Shown here piece after piece: positions 13,301 through 25,300 of a stretch of DNA of 64,000 nucleotides (positions are counted from its first letter, which is position 1; the number at the start of each line of letters is the position of its first letter). A program made the position numbers and the translations under genes. Under the pieces are notes generated by a model that saw nothing but the letters and a program-made list of their open reading frames with translations, had not been told where the DNA came from and ran no database searches. Origin of the DNA: Ligula intestinalis (lineage: Eukaryota; Platyhelminthes; Cestoda; Diphyllobothriidea; Diphyllobothriidae); NCBI GenBank assembly GCA_036362985.1, contig JAYGXS010000005.1, positions 49,430,115 to 49,494,114 of the forward strand. The letters are read 5' to 3'.

Positions 13301-16300
13301 TTTTAGGAGAAGGAGGGCAACAAATAATCCGATGAAAGGTGCATCGGGGAGGAAAGAGGTAAACTGCTTACCCTCAAACGCTCTACCATTTGTTCTTCGA
13401 GTTCATTATCCGCCGACGTTTCCAAAATCAGTCGCCGCATTAGATGGGACTTATGGCCCAACATGAAGACATCCTTTGAGTTGACATATTTGAGGATAAG
13501 AAGCACGTTCTGTAGACGTTTGAGTATTTCTTCTGAGGAAAGACGGCGGCTGGTGGGCGACTTTCGCAACAGCATGTCGCAGTAGGAGGCCAGGAGTTCG
13601 GGACAGCGAGACTCTGGCCGTCGCACATTGGCTCTGCGTGTGTATGGGCGGGAGGGGTGGGGAATACGACTGATGAATTAGCGGGGGAGGTTGGATGGGA
13701 CCACCAAATAAAACACTTTACCAACATCAAAAACAAACGAAATTTACAGCAGCAAAAATAACGTTCCAATTCAAGGGGTGATAACCAAGTGTTGTGTGAA
13801 TTGCAAAAAGGTGCCGGAATCACAAGAAGCCAGCCGAGAGTTGCTGACCAGGGCGGTGCGAGTCTACGCCTTTTTATAATACTCCCGCCGTGCGCGCATA
13901 GACCCGGGCCAAAGGCAGGATTACCCTCAGAAAGATCCTAAAAGGTTAAAATCGAAAACTCGACTGGAAGAAGAAGTGTGTCAGTCTCAGTTCTGACTAA
14001 CTTTAACCCTGCAGAGAGCAAGGCACATCAGCAGACATTTAACTACGGTACGGGAAGTTCAAAGGCATGGTGATTTATGAGCCCAGCGGCTTTGGGACTG
14101 ACGCCATTACTTTAATCAAGAGTCCACTCTGAGATGAACTTCACTGACCAATACCATACTCTACAGTGACAATGAACTTCTTCTCTTCAAAGTTTCCGCT
14201 GGTAGATGCTGCGGGAAGCTGCAGAAAAACGCGCAGGGGGCGGTTGGCAGCAGTTGTAACAAGAAAATCTGTGTTGGTGGTGGAGAAAATTGGAGCACAT
14301 ACCGGAAAAAGGTGGGGATTTCCATACTGAAGATGGTAGTATCATTTACAAGCCGTTGGTAGGCCTTGTCACGAGCCGTCAGGAAGTTGGGATCATTGTG
14401 GAAGGCAACTTCGATGATCCGGGAGAAATTTTGAAGGAGTTCTTGCAGGCAGGTTACATATTTGGCCGCATCCTAAAGGACAAAAGGCGTGTCTGTAGCA
14501 GCAGCAGCAGCTCTGGCAAAGGGGATAAGGGCATCTGAGCGCACGTATATGCAACGTACGCGCAGAGGAACACAAAGCGGCGGCCCAGAGAATAGGTCCT
14601 AACTCACAGCTTGCAACACATATCGGAGAAACTGGCCACGACTTTGATATTAAAGAAACGACCAGCGTAGGCCTAGGAGCCTCAAAACCTGAAAGGTGGA
14701 CGCTCGAGGGATGGTACTCAGACGCCAACTCTGTCAACAGGCATCTGGACCTCCCTGCGGCCTAGAAAGTCCTACGCCTTACGTAAGTAAAGGACATGAC
14801 ACGGTCAAACTGAAGTCAGGATTTGCAGACGAAGACTGCACTGGGACGAAACCACCGAAAAAGAGAGCAGGATTAGCAGCATCCTCTACCGTGGGGACGA
14901 AACAGAACACCAAGTGCAATCACGCTAAGCCAAACGCACGGCCAAACAGCGACCGGAGGAAAATCGATCAGCTCAAGGCCAGCACACACAGCCGCACCTT
15001 TAAACTTGCTGATTGATAAAGTCAGTATTCGCTTTGACAAAGGACGGCAGGCCCAGCTGTCCGAAACGTCAGCAAATCCAAAAATTTATTCCGGTGAGCA
15101 GAAAATTAATTCTTATTCACATCCCGGAATTCGCACTTTTCAAATTTTAGTTGTTAGCAACCTCTTATGCCTCCTTTGTGTTTCTAATTTGTAAGGCTTG
15201 ACGGTAAACACTCCAGGCCCACCTAGGCCTATTTTTACATTCATAAATGAAGCTGAACACGTATTACGGCAAAGTGCATAAAACTGGGCCGTCACAGTCG
15301 CCACTGTCACAAATGCCAGCCATATTCTCTGTATTGTCCTGATAGTGAGCCGACTATTTTCAAAGGTCGATGCACTTCTGAATGCCTTCTTCGTCTTCTT
15401 CCTGCATCGCCCGCAGTGGATAATAGAGCCCTTGGTGTGCCGCCGTGGTACTTGCTGCCTTATAAGCTATCGGCATTTTCCTCTACCTTTTTATCCTTTA
15501 TCTTAACCTTTTTTTGAGATTACAATCACAGTTTTAGACATACACTCCATTTGCGCTTTTCGTCTTTTCTTGATGTCTGCGGCGGTCAGCCCACAATTTA
15601 TGCAGAAGAAGCACAAAAGAATGCCTCTAGATTTATTTGCAAGCATACTCTTTCTTATCATTACTGAAGTTGTGAATTCTGTTCATATGCATGGATCAAA
15701 AATTTTATTTACATTTCCGCTATAATTTATTAAGGTAAGTTTTTTTAAAAAAGAACAGGTATGCACTATTTCTCATCCTCTGCCGCTGCTTCCTTGCTCA
15801 TTTGGTTGGGTCTGCGTTTCTTCCTTGGCTTCCACTTTGCTCACATAATCACACATTCAATCTTCACAGTTATTCTGCTCCAGACATCGCTATTTTTCCA
15901 ATTTACTATTTATCCCATTGGGCCAGTCGGCAATAGTAGCTTATGTAGTCTCCTCTCATTAATTCCTACCCCCGGCAAGTTGTCCTATGAAAACGGTGGT
16001 TATAGGGTTTTATGGGTTGTGATTTAGGACACGCAGTGGAATATTTTTAATAACTCCTATATGCATTTATTTTTCTAGTATTTAGAAGTGTTGTTAATTT
16101 ATAGCTGTAGATTATCCTAATCTGCATTATAGTTTAACGTATTGCGAAAAAACCCGTTTATCCAATTGCAGGTTTCGTGAAATTCCCGAAAAATAGAAAC
16201 GATGTGCGAGGCGCCGCGCACACCGTCAATTTACATACGAAACAACTTACACCCAGCGGCCGTGGGAAACAACTTCGACTACATTTTTCCACTTAAAACT

Positions 16301-19300
16301 TCGAACAATTCCTTCTCTACCTATCCTAGTTCTCCACCCCCAAAACCTTATAACCACCGTTTTCGTAGGACAAAATGCTGGGACTAGGGGTATATGAAGG
16401 GGCTCGTTATGTCGATGACACTTTCGTCATTGTCAAAACATCCGAAATTGAGCATCTCAAAGAGTTACTAAACTCGGTTGACCCAAATATCCGATTCACG
16501 ATGGAAGTGGAGGCAAATAAGAAACTACACTTTATCGATGTCCCAGTGCACCGTTGTTCAACTGGACTACTGCAGACCACAGTATTCAGAAAAAACCGCT
16601 AACACGAAACAAATACTCCACTTCAATGGCAATCAACGTCTGGCTCACAAACGTACCTATCTTCGTACTCTTTTCCAAAGAGTTGAAACACACTGCAGCA
16701 CACAAGCCAAAAAAGAATGGAACAACAATACCTTCGTGACCTCTTTCAACCTAACTGATACCCGAATTCTTTTATCTACCACAGCGTGGTAGAGCATGCC
16801 ATATCCTCGGAGGTTCTTCCGTTTGGGCTCTCCGGGGCCGTACGCGTAGGCAGCAGTTTATAAAGGTTTTCGGATAACCATTCCGCATGAACTGTTCGCG
16901 GTGGTATCGGGCTTCGTGCGCCTTGTCTTCTGGTCTACTGCAGTGAGTTTGAATTCTTTTAAAGAGCATTTTTACACAGCTTTGTTTGTGGGCAGCTGGA
17001 TGGTTGCTGTTAAAACTGAGAAGTTGAGTCATATTAGTTGCCTTCCTGTAGACCGTCGTCTCAATTTTACCGTTAGGCGTTCTCTTGATGAGGACATTAA
17101 GGAAAGGCAGCTGCTGCTCTTGTTCCTCTGCCCCCGTGAATTGTATGTCAGGGAATATTCCATTGAGCAAGTCATGGAAGTTTTGCAGCATGTTCCTCTT
17201 GACGATGACAAACGTGTCGTCGAAGTAGCGGCGCCAGAAGACCGACTCATGCTGGGCGAAGGCGATATTTTTAGCTCCTGTAGAACCAGTTCTGCCACTA
17301 AGCCGGAGATCGGGGAGCCCATGGGAGTTCCTCTGATCTGTTCGTACGTTACTCCAGCAAAGGTAAAGGACGTTTTCTGGCAGAATTCGAATAACCTCAT
17401 AAGGTGATCAATTTTGATTGGGCATCGAGCCTCATTGTATGCCTCTTCAACTCTCTTGCGCAAGACTTCGCGCGCCAGATTTGGGGGTATGGATGTGAAA
17501 AGGGAAGTCACATCGAAAGAGGCCATGATTTCGTCCGACCTCGAAGGTCCTCAAGGAATTGGGAGGCTGATTGAACTGAGGTAGTCGAGTTGCTTTGGAG
17601 GAATTTCAGTCTTCTATACATCCACTTTGCCGAATTATAAGAAGGGCTGCCTTTGAGGGCAACAATTGGCCGAAGTGGGACATTCGGTTTGTGAATTTTT
17701 GGCAGTCCGTAGAATCGGGCCAGAGCGGTATCCGTTACGCTCATTGCGCGCCACTCGTTCATCGTTATCACATTCTTCTGCCGGTATTCGTTGAGAAGTT
17801 TAGTCAATTGGTTGGATATTGCTTTGGCTTGCAAGTTCTGGGCTGGTCTGTAAAAATCTGTCGTCAAGTAGAGTTTAAGCCTTGTCATTGTAGTCTTGTC
17901 GATTCATCACGACAGTTGACCGTCCCTTATGGGCAGGTAAGATGATAATACTGTTGTCCTTCCGCAATTCCTTCAAGGCTTTTGACTCGCTGTGCGAAAT
18001 GCATCGGGTTGGGTTGTGAGCCATCAGCAAGGAAGTCACACTTTGACGGATTGAGTGTTTTGTGCCATCAGTTGCTTCAGCTCTAACCAGCATCGCTTCG
18101 ACTGCAGCAATGAAGTCAACTGGGTCGGCATCTGCGGTGTTAAAGCAGGCTTCCTGCCGAAGTACGTGTAATTGTTGTTCTGTTAGTTGTTTGGACGAGA
18201 GGTTGTGGACCACGTCAGCGTTTGTGGTGTCTGTGGGTTTAAACTTATTCAGTCTTCGCTCCAGAGCCTCCGTTTTCTTGGCCTGCCAATTGCGTGTCAA
18301 AGCTAAGAGCGTTTTTTCGAGATTCTCCGCGATGAAATTTCCGAAAAGTTGGAAACACGAGCTTCTGTCCTCTTCAATCCTTGCCTTGTATTTTCGTAGG
18401 CATTGGTGGCAGTCATCAATCAGAGCTCTCATAATCTGCTTAGTGAATCGTCTTGCGACGTCCCTGCCCATATTCGTGTTCACGGGTGCCTTATATCTCA
18501 GGCATCGTGGCGTCAGTTCTTGTTGGAGACATTTATGCAGGAAACGTAGCTGCTCATATGTCGCTGCTTCTCGGGTGGAGAAAATTGGCGGCCCACACCC
18601 ATGAGACGCGATACGACTTTAATGTCGCCGCAACAAGGATAATTGCTCACGCCGGGACCGAGACCGAACGCGAGCTAATTGAAGCCTGGGCAACGGATGA
18701 CAATTCAGTGAACAGATGTATTGAGTTGGCGCCCGCATATACTGCCCTCCGCAAGAACACCCGCACGACGGCCACTGCTAAATGATGAACCCCTTCCCCC
18801 ACCCCTCTCTCTACCTCCCAACCTTCCCTCCCTCCCTCCCTCTGCCCGTATGACGTTCGACTAGCTCCTACCCCCCCACCCACAACTGTTGCTTGTTTTC
18901 GTTGGGGCTATCATCCCTAACGGTGGAATCTCCCTCCCCCCCTCACCCTCCCTTCTTCCCACCTCTAACCCCCCCTCTTCCCTAGGACGTTTGATTGGCT
19001 CATTCCCCCTATAAATGTCGCTTGCTTTTCGTGGACGCTTTTATCTCTGACGATGGATCCCGCAAGAGCCCGAAAGCTCAGAATAATAAACGATTTGATC
19101 CGATGATCGACCTTTCTTCTTCTTCTTCGAACATATAAAGCAATTTGGCGGAATGGTGCATGAACAAGTAAAACGTACACCAATGGGGTGGCCGTTAGCT
19201 GGCCTGATTGCCAGAGTAGTACTACAACGACTGGAGGCACTGACTTTCGAACACTATCGACCACGATTGTGGGTTCATTAGGTTGATGGCAGGTTTGTCA

Positions 19301-22300
19301 TCGTTCGTCGAGAAAAGATTAAGGATTTCACAGAGAATCTGAACTCGATCTTCCCCGACATCTAGTTCACGATGGAGGAGGAAAAAGATAGAGAGTTGCC
19401 GTTACTCGACGTGCTGGTGTGCAGAAAAGACGATGGGGAACTCAAAACAACATTGTACAGGAAGGCAACGAATACCTCTCGCATCCTGCGTTACCAAAGC
19501 AACAATCCCGTCTCACACAAACTAAGCTGCGTGCGAACGTTATATCGTCATGTAGAAACCCACTGCAGCGAACCAACCGACAAGAAAGCCGAGGTCCAAT
19601 ATCTCAAGAAAGTCTTCACAATGAATGGCTATCCTGGCGCATTCGTCGAAAAATGCAGGCGAGGAGCCAAACGAAGAAAACCACCGGGACAGCCAGAACC
19701 GACACGCTGGCGAGCACTACCGTATATTGCTGGTGCTTCTGAAGAATCCGCTCGACTGGTCAGCGAATTTGGGATTGGCGTCGCTCATAGACCGGAAGCA
19801 ACTATCCACAGGCAACTTATGCGGCCCAAGGACCCAGTACCCGTTAATGAAAAGTCCGGTGTCATTTACCGTATTGACCGTCTTTGCGGTCAAGCCAATT
19901 ATGTTGGTGAAACCGGCAAACGGGTTCTGACGACAATGCACCAGCATGAACTTGCCATGCAACGGAACGACAAACTTTCCCTGCTGGCCGCCCACGCATC
20001 TACGCCGGGGCACAGCTTCGACTTCGAACGCGTGCGAAAACTGGGCCGGTCAGACGACCGAACTTCACGCCTGCTGCAGGTAGCATGGCATTCACGTGCA
20101 GGCTCAATTAACAGGCATATCGAGCTTCCAGATGCCTACCTCGTGCTGTGCGAGCCGATCGAGGACAGAGGTCAGGAGCTGAAGTCACTCCCGGCAGAAC
20201 CGACTTAGATAAACTGTGAACTGTGCGTTTTTCATTTCTTGACAATGAGCTCGCGGGAGGGTTCGAAAAGTTGGACAAATACACCCCTGGTCCCAGAGAA
20301 CGTCTGACGTTTTTCTATTCAGTTACCTCGGCCTCTAAATATTCTCGACCATTCCTTACAAAAGCGTGCTACTTTTTATCTCTTTTGTACGTTATAAATT
20401 GGATTAAAGTTGTCTAACAGCATCTCAAAGTTTTACCGCACGCGTAAAATGCCAGTTTGCCTGTGATTATCACTCTTTTGCAAATTACAGCATTTTGCAC
20501 GAGTTTGGGCCCAACCTGACATTCCTTTTTTGATACCTATGGATCGCACGGCTAATTGCAGCTGATCATGCATACAAAAATACCACTTTAGGGCACCTAC
20601 CAATACGTTGCAACATATGAATTGAGAAGAAGTCTCGATCGCTGCAACAATACGTCCATTCGCCTGACGTTTCGAGATCCGTCATCGCGGATTCGCATCT
20701 GCTACTGTTCTCTGACTATGCCTCTGATGACGAATCCGCGATGGATCTCGAAACGACTGGCGAATAAAAGTATTATGCCAGCGATCGAGTAGTCTTCTTC
20801 GCAATTTACTTTCTGGGACTCGCATGATCACCTGTATTGACATTTGGTTTGCTGTGTAGGGTAGTCCTTACAGCAATATTAATGTAAGTTCAGTTTATTG
20901 AATTCTGCAAAAAACCTTTTACTTAGTTAAATCGTCATTTTAGTTAGGTTTATTAAGATAAATAACCATTAGTTTCGGGGAAATTGGGAGCAGGCTCATA
21001 CAGAAGGAATTTCCTATGCTATTACGAAAGGGCGAACCAAACCGCACGTTAAAGTCGATAATACTAAGAAGGAACTCCAAAATAAGTAAAATAGGTATAG
21101 AAGATATCCTTTCCAGAACTGGAATAGTTTAAACAAAATTGTTCAGATTGAAGAGAAGCCAGATTAAAGGAACTAAATTTGTTTGCAGTAACATTGAACA
21201 CTTATATGTAAAAAATTAGGTTTAGCTTTCCTGTTAAGTTTTAGTGCGCAAAATGGAATAACATAAGAGTGTTTGTTTGAATGCAGCAATGAACCCCGAA
21301 TGTCCTTCAATCAAAACCAAATGTCTAACATGTTCTCGCGGATTTGAGACAAATAATGCCTTAAGTCGTGAAGAAAGATGGTTTTTTGGATACTTAACTA
21401 TCCCCTTTTACTTTATTTAAAAACGGAACAGACGAAAGAATAATATGTATTGAAAAAAATGACAATGTATAGGGCCAGTTTTTTTAATTCGCCAGTTTAT
21501 AGCTAAAAGTGGAATTAATCTACTCATGCGGAAGGTAAACCATTATAAACAGAAAAAAGTTCTTTTATTTCCAGTCAAATTGAATCGTTTATCTTCAGAA
21601 AACTATAAGAAATTCTCAAATTCCATTGTGACATTACGCTGGATAAATTTCATATACACAGAAGTTTGTTAGCCGAATATCTAATCAAAGCAATTTCTAA
21701 AAGGTAACCTTTTATGGAAAGTTTTTTTTATTAATCTAAGGAATAGTAGTTGTAGAGTTCCACTGCTGACATGATTTACTCGTGACAATGTGGTTTGCTG
21801 TTTTGAGGCATTTCTACAAACGAGCAACATAGTCATCATTCTAAGAACTAATATCCAAAAACACTTTCTTTCGGTAAATACTCTTTAGATACACCTTATT
21901 TTAAAGGTTTTGGTGTAAACGTCGAACAGATGCGCAAATTATGAATTGATCAGTGAAGATAGTAAAAACAAGCAATTTCATGACACTTTTTTCGATGACA
22001 TTCAATAAATACCTAACCGGTAAAATCAGAGTTTACAGAATACTTTGACTAAAGAAAAATTATTTTATTATATAGAAAGTGGTTGCTTCAATTTTTTTAA
22101 CTTAACACAATATCGAAATTTATTGTTCTGAATGGTCGAGAATATGCGAGGCCCAGGTAACTGGATAGAAGAAGTTAAGTCGTTCTCTGGGACCAGGAGT
22201 GTATTTGTCCGACGTTTCGAACTCTCCCGCGAGCTCATTGTCAAGGAATGAAAAAAAACGTACAGCTCACAGTGTAATTAAGTCAGTTCCGCGGAGATTG

Positions 22301-25300
22301 ACCTCTGTCCTCGATCGGCTCGCACAACACGAGGTAGGCATCTGGAAGCTCGATATGCCTGTTAATTGAGCCTGCACGTGAATGCCATGCTACCTGCAGC
22401 AGGCGTGAAGTTCGGTTGTCTGACCGGCCCAGTTTTCGCACGCGTTCGAAGTCGAAGCTGTGCCCCGGCGTAGATGCGTGGGCGGCCAGCAGGGAAAGTT
22501 TGTCGTTCCGTTGCACGGCAAGTTCATGCTGGTGCATTGTCGTCAGAACCCGTTTGCCGGTTTCACCAACATAATTGGCTTGACCGCAAAGACGGTCAAT
22601 ACGGTAAATGACACCGGACTTTTCATTAACGGGTACTGGGTCCTTGGGCCGCATAAGTTGCCTGCGGATAGTTGCTTCCGGTCTATGAGCGACGACAATC
22701 CCAAATTCGCTGACCAGTCGAGCGAATTTTTCAGAAACACCAGCAATCTATGGTAGTGCTCGCCAGCGTGTCGGTTCCGGTTGTCCCATTGGTTTTCTGC
22801 GTTCGGCTCCTCGCCTGAATTTTTCGACGAATGCGCCAGGATAGCCATTCATTGTGAAGACTTTCTTGAGATATTGGACCTCGGCCTTCTTGTCGGCTGG
22901 TTCGCTGCAGTGAGTTTCTACATGACGATAGAGCGTTCGCACGCAGCTACGCGTGTGTGAGACGGGATGGTTGCTGAGGTAACTCAGGATGCGAGAGGTA
23001 TTCGTTGCCTTCCTGTAAAATGTTGTTTTGAGTTCCCCATCGTCTTTTCTGTACACCAGCACGTCGAGGAACGGCAACTCTCTATCTTTTTCCTCTTCCA
23101 TCGTGAACTGGATGTCGTTATAATTTAGAGCTTTTTTCACGTCTCTAGAACCACGGCATTATCGAGAAAATTTTATATTCCTTTACGAACACTTAGTAAT
23201 TCCTATAGTTCTTTTGAATACTTAATAAGCCTTATACCGCTCATTATTATTTCTATGTTTTCCTAAATACATTCACACTGGTATTGGAGTAATGATCAAA
23301 CTTATACAAATTTAGGAAAATTACGTGGTCTATGGCGACCACTGCATATGCTGTTATTCTGGCTTAACCCGTACGAACTATCAAAAAGATTGACCTCAGA
23401 AGTTTGCTTGCCTAACACTTAATGAAATCATTGCTTTGAGAGATTTTGTCACGATAGAATTGTCAGGACTGCATTTGCCGGCATTCGGTGGAAGGCCTAA
23501 AGGTACGGTTAAATATGAAAACAAAGCTGGGTATGTTTGCGATATTCACGAAGCGAAAGCGTAACCTCAGGTCACCTACTACGCCAGCCAAACTCAACTT
23601 CAAGTAAAGCGCTATTAAAGGGGTCAATCTTTTCTTTTTATAATTATTTCAGCTGCCTCCGAAATGATGCTTACGTTTTGAGGTTGATTGTACAGAGGCT
23701 TGTTTCATTTGGCAGCTTGCAGGAAATGATGCCTTAACAAAGGGCTCGAGATTGATGAGTTAAGCAAATCACAATTGTTTTTGAAAACCACCACGCTTCA
23801 TGGCGTTCTAGGCTTTTCAAATGACTTGAATGCACAAATACTAAAAAAGATCGTAACTCCACCCTACATCGGACGTCCCGACATTCAGCAAACTGATATA
23901 TGTCTAGGAAGATCCACATACTTAACGTGCAGGCGACAAATATGAGGTGTGCATATGAAACGTAGGCAAGCCTTAGCAGAGCTTAGTCTCAAAATCATGG
24001 TCACAAACGTCTAAGATAACCTAGGGAGTTAAAACGAAACCAGGATTTTATTTATTGAATAATAATAATAATAATAATAGTAGTAGTAGTAGTAGTATTA
24101 GGCGCTCACTGATCGCGTTACGAAGCACAATCGACCTGGGGACTCAATTTCGAGCCCCTGTCAGCAGCCGCTCACGCATAAATGCATTACTACCAAAGAC
24201 TATGGAGACTGGAAGGGCTATTTCTGGCTTGGTAGCCGTCATCAGCCAGCCATAAGAAATAGCACCAATTGATTTAAGGGATACGCTGTCACCACTGTGC
24301 TCTAGAACCTTTATAGGCAGTCACGTAGGTATCAAGCCCATATGCAATACAGAATACCGGCGAAGACTAGGGAAACTGGTATGAAAGTATAACCAACCTT
24401 GACAAGAATCTCGGCACTGGCTTGAAGCTCATTGGTCCCTGCATACCAAATGTACTCCTCCAGCTGTTCCAGCATGGGATTGACCTCACTTGGCACGTGG
24501 GTAATCAGCTCGTAGACCAGACGGAGCTTCTCCATGTCATTCTCACGCAGGAGTTTGGGAAACTCCGATAGAATTTCGTCCTGTGTAGTAGCAAAACAAG
24601 GAGTAGACAAAGGCTGGTAGGCAGAGGCGATAATGACGTCTGTTGGAAACGGTGCAGTGTTGGTAACAAAAAATTGTGAAACCCATGCGGTAAGGAAAGC
24701 TTATAAGTATCACCATAGGATAAGAGCACGCCAAAACGAACCACCATCGTTGAAACGCTCCTGAGCCTAGCCGTAAGGTCCAGACGTCTATCCGAGGTCT
24801 CCACAAGGCAGCTATCGCCTCGTCTCTCTTCGTTGATGGCTCCGCCATCAGGCCAGGCTACCAGCGCCTTCACCAGAGAGCCGTTGTGGACGCTAAATCC
24901 AGCTGCCATCACCCAGTGGGTGGCCATCCACCTCCGATTGCCACCTCGGAACGACATCTCCAAAGGGTGACTCGCTGTGCCCTAGCGCAGCTACGCAGTG
25001 GCTACTGCATGCTCCTTCGCAAGTAACAACACCGGCTGGACCCGTCTATACCCGACTGCTGTCCGACTGCGGCGTCTCGCCGCATGACTGCTGTCATCTC
25101 TTCGCCTGCAGTTCCCGGCCAGGCACCCAACTCACCCCCGAGGACCTTCGGCTCAAGCCGGCCGAGGTCGCGGCTTTTCAACGTCTCCCAACTGCACCCA
25201 GTTTGGACTCCGGCAGGAACCCCTGATCCACCTAGGGCTACTAACCTACCAACCATCACGCCAAAAACTCGCAATAAGCAAACAGCTGTAATGTAGACAA

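Noticed and set aside
14393..14737. 114-codon minus-strand open frame over CUL5 exon 8
   Set aside because: It is out of frame with the exon, whose correct frame matches CUL5 and splices in phase.
17595..18604. Long plus-strand open frames (116, 180 codons)
   Set aside because: Antisense shadows of the minus-strand PLE reverse transcriptase; no domain in the plus reading.
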